From assembly GCA_019323655.1 (NCBI GenBank), contig JAHWGX010000053.1, positions 1 through 33,587 of the forward strand: DNA of 33,587 nt, given 5' to 3'. Positions 16,960-24,553 of the stretch are shown piece by piece. Within the stretch, counting starts at the first letter, position 1, and each line of letters starts with the position of its first letter. This DNA comes from Candidatus Woesearchaeota archaeon. Lineage in GTDB: Archaea > Nanobdellota > Nanobdellia > Woesearchaeales > GW2011-AR4. The translations under genes were made by a program, and so were the position numbers. Under the pieces are notes generated by a model. The model was not told the DNA's origin, searched no databases, and saw only the letters and a program-made list of their open reading frames with translations.

Positions 16960-17467
16960 CTATTTTTCAATCTGCTCTACAATTTCAGCGCTGAACATAC
17001 TTTCATATAACCAAATTTCAATATGCTCGCTAACGCTCGCAACATCTAGTGCTCGCCTTCGCTTTCCTGCCATATCGCTCAGGCTCGCCTATTGATTGCA
17101 ATTAAGCCGAGGCAAAAATTTCGTGAATTGCGAGAGCTCGCTTAAGCAGATGCTCTCGCTCGCTTTCCTCTCAGGCAATTTTTGCCGAGACTAATTTTTG
17201 TTGCCGAAGGCAACGGAATTATTTTTATTTGTCAGGATTTTTTGAAAGTGTGTACTTTGCAGCTTTACTTAACACATTCTTTAATATTAGACTGCTCCCA
17301 AAGTGGGATTAATAACCAAAAATCAGGGTTCTGAAATTATTGAGAATGACATCCGATCCTTGTTAAACCCTTTTCCCATGCGAAGTGTGGGAAAATTGCG
17401 TCCGCAAAGTAATTTTTAGTGGCGTCGTGTTCCATTGAATGAGCGAAGCAACACATCAAGAACAAAC
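16960..17467. other. Noncoding, repeat-rich stretch between the toxin-antitoxin pair and the R-M cassette
   Basis: No credible gene. The sequence is less AT-rich than its surroundings and dense in short repeats. GCTCGC recurs many times between about 17028 and 17165. A structured repeat lies at 17108-17214. TTTTCCCA (17371-17378) pairs with TGGGAAAA (17388-17395), and TTGCG-TC-CGCAA (17396-17407) follows directly. It may be debris of earlier insertions or a structured RNA. Confidence 0.5.
17108..17214 (+). repeat. Structured dispersed repeat, copy 2
   Basis: GGCAAAAATT (17111-17120) pairs with AATTTTTGCC (17177-17186). Inside the loop, GCGAGAGC (17130-17137) pairs perfectly with GCTCTCGC (17152-17159). 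Downstream come GAGACTAATTTTT and the mini-hairpin GTTGCCGAAGGCAAC (17200-17214). Outer stem, ACTA-TTTT linker and GCCGAAGGC hairpin match the copy at 6041-6099 in the same order and orientation; this copy has a longer inner stem-loop. Confidence 0.6.
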
Positions 17468-17471
17468 ATCA

Positions 17472-17520
17472 AGGGGGGCATTTCGTAGTCGTCGTTTAGT
17501 TAGTCGTAGGGGGTGGGGCG
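17472..17520 (+). repeat. Left terminal inverted repeat of the R-M cassette
   Basis: Reads inward from AGGGGGGCATTTC (17472-17484) to GGGGGTGGGGCG (17509-17520). Its outer 13 nt match the right end at 12 of 13 positions and its inner 12-nt box matches exactly; the roughly 22-24 nt between them are only loosely similar and rich in CG and GT. Two conserved blocks with a loose spacer resemble paired recombinase-binding sites. Confidence 0.6.
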
Positions 17521-17531
17521 CTTCGTCGTTT

Positions 17532-18131
17532 TTAAGAAATCACTTTCAGTAATAGATTGGTTAATAGAATTACAACAATCATAAACACAACAGGAACATA
17601 AGGATGATCTATTAAATATTGTCTAATTATTCTTACTAATTTCTTCTGATTTTTCTTGTTTAAGACTTTTATTTCTACATCAATCTCAAATAGTTTTATA
17701 GTGAATGTAATTCCAAAGGATAAGAATAGGGCGAATAATTGTATATTATATATCACTAACAAATCAAATAAGATTATTTTATCACTAAAGACTTTAATAA
17801 AATAGTAGATATTGACAGGTTGCTCTTTCTTTTGGCATTCTTCTTGTAGAGTGACATATTGATTATTGCATTCTAAATTTTTTGATTGGCAATCTTCCAA
17901 CAGTCTTTTACATTCCTCTAAATTTGTAATCGCACTTTGAGATTTTTGCTGTTCTCCAGAAAGAAGATTCTGACATTGAGAAAGTTGATTCTGCAAATTT
18001 TGAATAGTCGCTTTTTCATTATTGCAAGAAGCGGCGTTTATTGATTGAGTAATTGCTGGTATAAGAGCAGAAAGCACCATAATTAAGATAACTGCTCCTA
18101 AAATTGCTTGAACTTGACCTTTCTTATTCAT
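17532..18131 (-). CDS. Coiled-coil membrane protein, third gene of the R-M operon
   Basis: 199 residues. The N-terminus MNKKGQVQAILGAVILIMVLSALIP is a hydrophobic helix after a KKG|Q junction like that of archaeal class III signals. It is followed by a heptad-patterned segment (about residues 36-105) rich in Gln, Asn, Glu and Cys (LQNQLSQCQNLLSGEQQ), then two further hydrophobic segments (about 112-145 and 178-197) around a basic stretch (KVLNKKNQKKLVRIIRQYL). It starts 12 nt after the restriction-enzyme stop and lies inside the terminal repeats, so it belongs to the cassette. It is not a known R-M component. It may be a passenger or a membrane-linked accessory; I do not recognise the family. 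Confidence 0.65.
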   Translation of the reverse strand: MNKKGQVQAILGAVILIMVLSALIPAITQSINAASCNNEKATIQNLQNQLSQCQNLLSGEQQKSQSAITNLEECKRLLEDCQSKNLECNNQYVTLQEECQKKEQPVNIYYFIKVFSDKIILFDLLVIYNIQLFALFLSFGITFTIKLFEIDVEIKVLNKKNQKKLVRIIRQYLIDHPYVPVVFMIVVILLTNLLLKVIS

Positions 18132-18143
18132 TATGAATTGCCT

Positions 18144-19172
18144 TTAATTTACTTTGAGGAACTTATCCCCATTAAAATGAATCATATGGTCTGGAATTTC
18201 AGCAACCCACACTTCAGTTTCCCAAGCAATGTCAGTTATATGTCTCTTGAATTCTGTAAAATTTGGGAAAGCACTAACATATATCTTTTTTGAAGTGCAA
18301 TCTTTAAAGAAGTCATTAAGTTCTACTTGCCTTTTCTGTGAAACTGGACCATGAAAAGTAACTGCTTCAATCAAGAAAAGATTATCTTTTTTTGGCTCAT
18401 ACAGAACCACATCAGGTAATTTATCATGTTTAGTAATGTTCACTTTAAGTTTTTGTAGATATTCTTCATTAAGGTATAACATCTTATTTGCAGTATCGCC
18501 TAAATATAGAATTTCGGCATCTTTACAAAATTTTCCTCTAAAATCATTAACAATATCAAGCTGGAGTTTATTATGTCCTCCATGTGACAATGTAATGGTC
18601 CTTCCCTTAATGTTTATGGAATAGGTATGTGTTTTTTTGTTTGCATAGTAATCCTGGACATTTTTACCTTTCTTATTAAGATATTGCGTAAGTTCCTTAT
18701 TCCATTCTTTTGTTCCGTAGGTTTTAATCAGTTTTAGAGCATCTTCATGTACAGCCCATAAAGTATTTGGGCTATTGGTTGGTCTAGGCATATCTGGGTT
18801 TCTTTCAACAAGTCCATCTTGTTCAAATTGATGTAATGTTTGTCTTCTGAAAGTTTCTCTGCTGTTCTCAGCATAGGTTTTATTGTAATTTTGATTGATA
18901 AATTGCATAATGTCATGGATTATTATCAGATTTCGTTTTGCCTCAGACCAAGCACTATCCTCTTTTATGGAAAGCATCGCTAATAAGCATAATGCCGACC
19001 TCTCATTTTGTTGTTTTTTTGGAACTTGGATTAACTTCAATATTTCAATTGCTTCCTTTATTTTGTCCATATTTTTCACCTGACTATCAATTTTTTTAAT
19101 AATGTTGGAATCAATGCCTAATATGTTCATGGCTTTCTTCTCTATATCTGCTCTTGATTTAGTTAACTTCAT
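18144..19172 (-). CDS. Type II restriction endonuclease, BsuBI/PstI family
   Basis: 342 residues. The N-terminal half has the family's helical block (ENSRETFRRQTLHQFEQDGLV ... RPTNSPNTLWAV, about residues 101-141). The C-terminal half has the catalytic region LPDVVLYEP (PD at 253-254) followed by LFLIEAVTFHGPVSQKR (E269, HGP 274-276, KR 280-281), which is the hallmark of BsuBI/PstI enzymes. Characterised members cut CTGCAG; this one's specificity is inferred. It overlaps the end of the methyltransferase gene by 14 nt, so modification is translated first and restriction is coupled to it. The length matches the family and no damage is visible. Confidence 0.9.
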   Translation of the reverse strand: MKLTKSRADIEKKAMNILGIDSNIIKKIDSQVKNMDKIKEAIEILKLIQVPKKQQNERSALCLLAMLSIKEDSAWSEAKRNLIIIHDIMQFINQNYNKTYAENSRETFRRQTLHQFEQDGLVERNPDMPRPTNSPNTLWAVHEDALKLIKTYGTKEWNKELTQYLNKKGKNVQDYYANKKTHTYSINIKGRTITLSHGGHNKLQLDIVNDFRGKFCKDAEILYLGDTANKMLYLNEEYLQKLKVNITKHDKLPDVVLYEPKKDNLFLIEAVTFHGPVSQKRQVELNDFFKDCTSKKIYVSAFPNFTEFKRHITDIAWETEVWVAEIPDHMIHFNGDKFLKVN

Positions 19173-20676
19173 TTGTGATCATACCTACTTCAATAATTTT
19201 ATTTAAATCCGGCAGAGGCAATGCATTTAATTCATTTGCATTAATTTGAGTATGCCCATTTAACATCCTAAAAAATAAATCAGTAATATTCAGATTTAGA
19301 ATTGTTGCTATTCCCAAGGCTTCTTCCTTTTTTAGATTCCCCTCTTTTTTATAGATATAGTTTAGTCTATTTTCTAAACCAAGTTGGGAAAAATTCTTAA
19401 AATCTTCTTCAAGAAGAACCGCTGCTTGTAATCTTCTTTTTTGTTCTTTTGAACCAAATCTCTTTAATATAACATAATTTCCTTTCTTAATTAATAATCC
19501 TTTTGTGTTTTCATTCTTTTTTATGGCAATCGGATTTCCATTTTTAAAAACAGGCCATTTTAGTTCAAGGTCGACAAAATTATGCATCCATAAAAGTGGA
19601 ACAATCTTATCATCATTCTCCTTTAATGAATAAATTAAATTCTCTTTAGTTCTAAAAGGAACAACTGGGCCTGTAGAGACACCAATATTCAAGTGTTTCA
19701 TAATATGAGGAAATTTGTTCAGCGATTCAAAAATCTCTAAATCTAATGCTGATGTCGGGATTAAAATATACAAATCTCCATTCCTCTTGTAGATTATCTT
19801 TGAGTAAGGTACTTCAATCGATTTTAGGTCGATAAATGTATCATCTTCACTGGTAGTGATTTTTACAGGGGTATTAGCCTCAATTTCTCCTTTCTTCTTT
19901 ATAGCTTTTAGAATAATATTTTCCTGCAAAACATCCTCATTACTGAACACATCTTTTCTGGAAGAAAAAAGATGAATATTGGTTAATTTAATGTGATTAA
20001 CAAACCATTTCCTAAATTTACTATAATATAGCCCAGAACAGAAACTTCTTGGGGTAATAAATATCATTTGTCCTTCGTCATTTAACATAGCTGCGGAGAT
20101 TGCCATAAAAAAGGCATAAATATTCGGTTGTCCATTGACTAAGGATTTAAGGGCTACAGCTTCAGGAGAGTTTTTGCTTAATTTAAAGTAAGGTGGATTT
20201 GAGATTACTATATCATATAATTTTTGGTTAGCAAATAGGCCTGTTTTTAGATTACCCTCAATATAATAAGAATTTGTAATAACAAAATCTCTGTCATATA
20301 TATTAAAACTTAAGTAATGATTATGTCTGGATAATTCCCGTTTAGATTCAAGTAAAAAAGAGTTTAAGAGACTTATTACTGATTTATCAGTTTCATAAAC
20401 ATCTAAGTATATCTTTATAGGATTCTTACTTTCTTGGATTATCCTATCAAAAATTGCTCCTGTAAGAATTCCGGTTCCAACACCAGGATCTAAAATCCTT
20501 ATTTCTGGTTTTTTTATATTTGCTAAACTTGCCATAAATTTAGCGATGTTCAATGCAGTAAAAAATTGACCTTTATCTTTTCGAGTGTCTTTTTGTTGGT
20601 TTTCTTTATATAGTTCTGATAACCTAAATGAGTACTCCAATAAGCTTTCTTCTTTTAATCTATTTGAAATTACCAT
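19159..20676 (-). CDS. Type II N6-adenine DNA methyltransferase (partner of the BsuBI/PstI-type enzyme)
   Basis: 505 residues. KDKGQFFTA (about 33-41) is the motif X-like start, ILDPGVGTG (61-69) binds S-adenosylmethionine, and NPPYF (160-164) is the catalytic motif IV of adenine-N6 enzymes. The remainder is a target-recognition region as in Eco57I/TaqI-type methyltransferases. It should methylate the site cut by the downstream enzyme and so protect the host. ATG 20676 is preferred to the GTG at 20742 because a TATA box is centred about 21-24 nt upstream of it; the GTG would lie only 18 nt from the terminal repeat. It is the first gene of the cassette operon. Confidence 0.88.
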   Translation of the reverse strand: MVISNRLKEESLLEYSFRLSELYKENQQKDTRKDKGQFFTALNIAKFMASLANIKKPEIRILDPGVGTGILTGAIFDRIIQESKNPIKIYLDVYETDKSVISLLNSFLLESKRELSRHNHYLSFNIYDRDFVITNSYYIEGNLKTGLFANQKLYDIVISNPPYFKLSKNSPEAVALKSLVNGQPNIYAFFMAISAAMLNDEGQMIFITPRSFCSGLYYSKFRKWFVNHIKLTNIHLFSSRKDVFSNEDVLQENIILKAIKKKGEIEANTPVKITTSEDDTFIDLKSIEVPYSKIIYKRNGDLYILIPTSALDLEIFESLNKFPHIMKHLNIGVSTGPVVPFRTKENLIYSLKENDDKIVPLLWMHNFVDLELKWPVFKNGNPIAIKKNENTKGLLIKKGNYVILKRFGSKEQKRRLQAAVLLEEDFKNFSQLGLENRLNYIYKKEGNLKKEEALGIATILNLNITDLFFRMLNGHTQINANELNALPLPDLNKIIEVGMITNEVN

Positions 20677-20692
20677 CTTCCCCTGATTAAAC

Positions 20693-20701
20693 ATATAAAT
20701 A
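20693..20701 (-). promoter_or_regulatory. TATA box of the R-M operon
   Basis: Minus-strand TATTTATAT, centred about 21 nt before the ATG at 20676. It lies inside the right terminal repeat boundary, so the cassette carries its own promoter and could be expressed wherever it inserts. Confidence 0.55.
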
Positions 20702-20759
20702 GTATTACTTATTAATGTTTTCTTTTTAAATGCTACGTCCACTTGTCCAGTGGTTCGTT

Positions 20760-20807
20760 CGCCCCACCCCCCTCGTTTCGTTTTCGTCCATTTAGAAATG
20801 TCCCCCT
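20760..20807 (-). repeat. Right terminal inverted repeat of the R-M cassette
   Basis: Read on the minus strand it runs inward from AGGGGGACATTTC (20807 to 20795) to GGGGGTGGGGCG (20771 to 20760). It is the inverted partner of the repeat at 17472-17520. ATCA follows directly outside at 20808-20811. Confidence 0.6.
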
Positions 20808-20880
20808 ATCAGAGTTAGCCTCTCAAAATTATTGGATTTAACACTTATCAACAGCCTTATCCATTATGGAAATAAAAGAA

Positions 20881-22311
20881 TTAATCACTAACGCTTAGCC
20901 TATTTGATGTAGAACCGAGAGTTTTATCCTTGTACTTAAATGCTGATTTTGCAGCAGGCAGGCTGAAGCTGCCCAGTATTGAAAGCCTTGATTTTGTCCT
21001 GTAGGAAAGGACGCGCTCTTCCGAAGCGTCAAGAGCATCAATAGTCCATTTTACAATAGTGGTCCCTTTTCTCTCATGCTTCAGCACCTTTGAAGGCTGC
21101 AGGGAGCCTATTGGAACATCTCCGCCTACAGAGACCAATGCAGGCATAAAATCAGTTATTTCTATGTCCTTTATTTTGTTTGCGCTCCTGTTTCTTATGT
21201 GCAGGATGACTGTCATCTCGCTTATTCCTCCTTCATTTTTGACTATGTTGCTGGCTTCTTTAGTCATCAGCAAAGGCGACCTTAAAGTATAGTAGAATAC
21301 CAGCAAAGCAATCAGCAGCAGAACCACAACAAACAAAGGTATGAAGTTCTTTGTGGCAGTAATCTCCATTTTGTTGTTTTCCAGCTTAACATCCCCCACA
21401 AAATACCTTTTGCCGTTCTCTTTTACAACATCTGACTTAGGGGAGGTGGATGAGAATACAGAGCCAAGCAAAGTTGTCTCAATCTTGAATTTGCCTGTGT
21501 AATCCTCATTATTTGATACAAAATTGTAGTGGGTTTTTGAGCGCAAAAATTTTTTTTCTTCGCTTGCAAGCTCCTGCACTGCATATTCTATGACTTCTAT
21601 TTCCCTTACGATTGGGTTTATTATGCTCCTGTTTCCCTTAAAGACTGCTACAACCACTTTATCTTTTTGGGGAGGAGTCAGAGGGTCAAGCGTTGCCTTC
21701 AGATCCAGTGTTTTTTCTTCCTTCGGCCCTAACTGCGTGTTTATTGTTTCCTTAATCAGGGTGCTTTCCAGCTTTACAACCAAATCCGGATAGTCTATAA
21801 TGTTTTGGTTGTTCAGGACGATTTTAATCGGAACTTCTTCTCTAGGGTCTATCTCCCTTGGCACATCAACACCTGTAATAACAGTAGGAACATAGCCTCC
21901 AATCAAAGGCTCTGTTGAGAGTATGGTAACTTTCAAGGGAACTGAAACAGATTTAGCAGTGACTTTAGACTTTACGTTTACATTTACCTGGTATGTCCCA
22001 ATGTCCCTTATTTTCAATGGATCAACTGTAAGCTCAACGCTTCCTTCAGCTCCAGGATTCAACTCCAGGGTTATTGGGTTTATCAGAGGCTCGGTCCTGA
22101 CATCCCATGTCGGGAAGTCAAGTGAGTAAATTCTGTATTCGTCTTTTTTATCAAGGTTATTTTTGATATCCAGGCGGAACTTCGCAAATTCATCAACTAT
22201 AATCCTGTCCTTAACAGCTGTTGCCTCCACATCAAAGGAAGCGGCATAGGCTGCAGATGCGCAAATTAAGAATACTATTGCAAAAAGCACTGGTTTTTTA
22301 ATAAAAGCCAT
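20881..22311 (-). CDS. Exported membrane protein with COG1470-like beta domains flanking a central membrane helix
   Basis: 476 residues. Signal peptide (about 1-23, ends SAAYA). Residues about 24-320 are extracellular beta domains with the pattern FRLDIKNNLDKKDEYRIYSL and LNPGAEGSVELTVDPL, as in archaeal NPCBM/COG1470-type envelope proteins. A membrane helix (FIPLFVVVLLLIALLVFYYT, about 327-346) follows, and then a cytoplasmic domain of about 130 residues that itself resembles a DUF11-like beta sandwich (MTVILHIRNRSANKIKDIEITDFMP). A TATA box lies 35-42 nt upstream and GGTG about 10 nt before the ATG, so this gene probably has a short leader. It is possibly a surface sensor or scaffold; the role is unknown. 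Confidence 0.7.
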   Translation of the reverse strand: MAFIKKPVLFAIVFLICASAAYAASFDVEATAVKDRIIVDEFAKFRLDIKNNLDKKDEYRIYSLDFPTWDVRTEPLINPITLELNPGAEGSVELTVDPLKIRDIGTYQVNVNVKSKVTAKSVSVPLKVTILSTEPLIGGYVPTVITGVDVPREIDPREEVPIKIVLNNQNIIDYPDLVVKLESTLIKETINTQLGPKEEKTLDLKATLDPLTPPQKDKVVVAVFKGNRSIINPIVREIEVIEYAVQELASEEKKFLRSKTHYNFVSNNEDYTGKFKIETTLLGSVFSSTSPKSDVVKENGKRYFVGDVKLENNKMEITATKNFIPLFVVVLLLIALLVFYYTLRSPLLMTKEASNIVKNEGGISEMTVILHIRNRSANKIKDIEITDFMPALVSVGGDVPIGSLQPSKVLKHERKGTTIVKWTIDALDASEERVLSYRTKSRLSILGSFSLPAAKSAFKYKDKTLGSTSNRLSVSD

Positions 22312-22561
22312 GAAATTACACCAAATTTGGCTGTGGATATACTAATATATAAATTTATTTGTTTTTAAAATAATTATTTTTCGTCGTTGGACATTCATAT
22401 TCTCTTCTTTTTATCGCCTCCTAGATTGCCTGTACTGCTTTTCAATGAACTCGCTGTTTTTTCCTTAAGTCTTGTTATTCTGCTAGATACTTCCTGTATT
22501 GAGCCATTTTCCCCTTTAATTTTTCACTTCTTGTTGGCCTTATTTAATTATTGTTCTAAGA
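22312..22561. other. AT-rich gap with promoter and an unstarted open frame
   Basis: About 250 nt. The right-hand part is the promoter side of the gene ending at 20881 (minus-strand TTTATATA at 22346-22353). A minus-strand frame at 22395-22523 is open for 42 codons and polar (SIQEVSSRITRLKEK...GGDKKKRI) but has no ATG or GTG, so it may be a gene remnant. Nothing else was seen. Confidence 0.35.
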
Positions 22562-23335
22562 TTATTCTATTTTTGTGGTTATATCTCCGTTATTTGTTTT
22601 TTGTTTACCGGTAGCTATTTCTGTATATTTTAATATTATTGGACCTTTGAATGTGTCTTTTCTGGCACCATTACTGCAACCAGTTGCTGTGAATAGATAG
22701 TCATCTCCGCTTCGGATCGAAATACTTAAATTTTCAGGAGTACAGCCTGCTAACCCTGCACAGCAGCCGGATATATTTATTGACTTGACCATTATGGTCC
22801 TCCCAAGCCCGTTAGAAAGTAATATCATTGCCTGAGTCGGCTCTATTTTATAGTTTACACACGCTATTCCTGGCTCCATCACACAGGGTTCCGGGCTGTA
22901 GTGTTCTATCTCAAGTAGGGAGAAATAGTAAAAAAATATTGAAATACTAAAAATAAATCCAGATATGATAAAGGGAGCGATGATATTTGCTGTTCTCTCA
23001 CTAATAATCTTTTTTCGGAGTAAGAGCTTTAATATTACTTCTATAACAAAGCTAAGTATGTTAATAAATAAAATTCCTATTAAAATACCCAGGATAAAAT
23101 TTAATGGAGGTGACCCCTCCCCCCAAAAGAAGAAATTAACTAAGAAAAAGAGAATTATCCCCCCTAGATCCATAATTAAAATTGATTTCCAACTTATGTT
23201 GAGCTTCTTAATTTTCTCACTCTTCACAATTATTTTTCCAAACACAAAATAAACAAAAATAATTAAAAAAATTATTGGGCAAATAATAATCAAAAAAAGT
23301 AGGGTACTATACATTAACGCTCCAAAATCTACCAT
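22562..23335 (-). CDS. Polytopic membrane protein with a pilin-like C-terminal domain
   Basis: 257 residues. Four hydrophobic segments (about 9-34, 50-70, 78-102 and 117-140) are followed by a Cys-containing domain of about 115 residues. That domain reads AMILLSNGLGRTIMVKSINISG ... GDDYLFTATGCSNG ... IILKY, closely parallel to the ectodomain of the pilin-like protein at 4842-5360 (KLVNNLGEDIRIDDVSV ... GDTHDITFTGC ... INLEY). It probably displays a pilin-type beta domain on a multi-helix membrane anchor instead of a cleavable pilin helix. A strong TATA box is centred 28 nt upstream of the ATG, so the transcript is leaderless. The neighbours are an envelope protein and a tRNA. Function unknown. 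Confidence 0.65.
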   Translation of the reverse strand: MVDFGALMYSTLLFLIIICPIIFLIIFVYFVFGKIIVKSEKIKKLNISWKSILIMDLGGIILFFLVNFFFWGEGSPPLNFILGILIGILFINILSFVIEVILKLLLRKKIISERTANIIAPFIISGFIFSISIFFYYFSLLEIEHYSPEPCVMEPGIACVNYKIEPTQAMILLSNGLGRTIMVKSINISGCCAGLAGCTPENLSISIRSGDDYLFTATGCSNGARKDTFKGPIILKYTEIATGKQKTNNGDITTKIE

Positions 23336-23356
23336 TATTTAATTGCTCTATAGGTT

Positions 23357-23369
23357 TTTATATATAAAC
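23357..23369 (-). promoter_or_regulatory. TATA box for the polytopic membrane protein
   Basis: Minus-strand GTTTATATATAAA, centred 28 nt from the ATG at 23335, giving a leaderless transcript. It lies just past the 3' end of the tRNA gene on the same strand. Confidence 0.6.
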
Positions 23370-23382
23370 CTTTTTGATGGAG

Positions 23383-23502
23383 TGGGGCTGCCGTGATTTG
23401 AACACGGGTCGCCAGCTTTTCGTTTCACAGATTCCTTAACAGACACTCGACGAATTGGATTACCCCGAGCTGGAATGATAGTCCAAGCTACACTACAGCC
23501 CC
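23383..23502 (-). tRNA. Intron-containing tRNA, anticodon uncertain (GGG, Pro, if the intron is at 37/38)
   Basis: 120 nt. The acceptor stem GGGGCTG pairs with CAGCCCC, discriminator A. The D-arm is GTGTAGCTTGGACTATCAT. The anticodon stem CCAGC pairs with GCTGG, the variable loop is CGAC, and the T-arm is CCGTG-TTCAAAT-CACGG. No CCA is encoded. The anticodon-stem halves are 52 nt apart, which leaves a 45-nt intron (23418-23462 at the canonical position) and a 75-nt mature tRNA. The loop would then read TCGGGGA, anticodon GGG, but position 33 would be C where U is almost universal. The D-arm looks more like archaeal Trp, His, Asp or Glu tRNAs. The gene is certain; its identity is not. Confidence 0.85.
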
Positions 23503-23554
23503 GAAAACAGTAAAAGAATTAAGTGCATTTTAATAAAGCTTTTTATTCCCTCTG

Positions 23555-24514
23555 CTAGGATGCCTGTTCCAGGTAACGCTCTATCACATCATCCGCAATT
23601 TCCTTGACAGTATTGGACTCTATGGCAAACCCCAAGCCCTCAAAGCCCTCTATCTTGAAGTTGTTGATGCCTATTATCCTTGAATTTGCATTTACCAATG
23701 GCCCTCCTGAGTTTCCGGGGTTTATCGGGACGTCTGTCTGCAGGTAAATCTGAAGGTCATTAGGGCCTTTTCTGTGCACAGCGCTTACAATGCCTTCTGT
23801 GACAGTAAATGAAAGCCCTGCAGGGCTTCCAAGGGCTATAACCCTTTCCCCGACAGCAACATCATCAGAGTCTCCGAACCTCAGGCTTTCAAGCCCTGCA
23901 TCCACCTTAAGAACAGCCACATCAGCATCGTCATTATAGCCGATTAAAGCAGCATTGTAAACATCCTCGTCATAAGTCAGCACTCTTATAATCTTTGCTC
24001 CGTCAACAACATGAAAATTGGTTACAATAAATCCCATTTCATCAACAATTGCGCCGCTTCCCAGCCCCCGGTCTGTGCCAACGCTGACAACAGACTGCAG
24101 CACATCATCAATTATCGCGGTAAAGTCATTGCTTTCCACCTTTATTGTCTTCAATTCGTCTTTAAGCTCGCCAAGCTGTATCTCGCTCTGCTCTTCTATC
24201 TCGTCAATAAGGCTACTCAGCGTGTTTATTTCATCCTCATTTTGTTTTTTAAAATTTCTTAAGTCAGTGTCAATCACCTGAATCTCCGATGTCAGGTTAT
24301 CTTTTAATGAGCCTAATTCTGCGGCAAGGCTTTGCTTCAGCTGCTCCAAATTATCAGCAGCCTTTTCTTCCAATACAGAAATTTTTGTGTCAAAATTCTT
24401 ATTCATCCCACTAATTTTTGTATTATAATAAATAATCAGGCTGCCGCTTACAACCAGAACAAAGACCACTGAAATAATCAGCGCTTTTGTAGCATCGATA
24501 TTTGATTCTGGCAT
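23555..24514 (-). CDS. Membrane-anchored HtrA/DegS-like serine protease without a PDZ domain
   Basis: 319 residues. An N-terminal membrane helix (about 10-30) is followed by a coiled coil (about 35-125), then a trypsin-like protease domain with His168 (TNFHVV), Asp198 (DDADVAVLKV) and Ser269 (INPGNSGGPL). The domain ends shortly after GLGFAIES, so the PDZ domain usual in DegP/DegS is missing and the coiled coil takes its place as the likely regulatory or oligomerising part. The protease should face outward and act in envelope protein quality control. It follows the M50 protease gene by 39 nt on the same strand; GGGGT lies just before the ATG. Confidence 0.88.
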   Translation of the reverse strand: MPESNIDATKALIISVVFVLVVSGSLIIYYNTKISGMNKNFDTKISVLEEKAADNLEQLKQSLAAELGSLKDNLTSEIQVIDTDLRNFKKQNEDEINTLSSLIDEIEEQSEIQLGELKDELKTIKVESNDFTAIIDDVLQSVVSVGTDRGLGSGAIVDEMGFIVTNFHVVDGAKIIRVLTYDEDVYNAALIGYNDDADVAVLKVDAGLESLRFGDSDDVAVGERVIALGSPAGLSFTVTEGIVSAVHRKGPNDLQIYLQTDVPINPGNSGGPLVNANSRIIGINNFKIEGFEGLGFAIESNTVKEIADDVIERYLEQAS

Positions 24515-24553
24515 GTTTGACCCCTATTTTCACATTTGGCTTTAGTAATTAAA

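Larger units (their letters stand above)
17472..20807. mobile_element. Putative mobile R-M cassette bounded by terminal inverted repeats
   Basis: A 3336-bp unit holding the methyltransferase, restriction enzyme and coiled-coil membrane protein. Its ends are imperfect inverted repeats of 48-49 nt (described separately). ATCA occurs immediately outside both ends (17468-17471 and 20808-20811), as a 4-bp target-site duplication would. No transposase is encoded inside, so movement would need a transposase supplied in trans. The cassette is more AT-rich than the flanking genes. The repeats are seen directly; mobility is inferred. Confidence 0.5.

Noticed and set aside
16960..17467. CRISPR array
   Set aside because: Repeats such as GCTCGC are short, irregularly spaced and have no spacer-length periodicity; no cas gene is present.
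17472..17520. G-quadruplex element
   Set aside because: The G runs are explained better as the conserved ends of the inverted repeat; four well-spaced G runs are not present.
22395..22523. 42-codon polar minus-strand frame, possibly a gene fragment
   Set aside because: No ATG or GTG start and an in-frame stop just upstream; kept only as a note in the gap description.
22387..22614. 75-codon hydrophobic plus-strand frame
   Set aside because: Antisense to the end of the polytopic membrane protein, with no promoter or ribosome-binding site.
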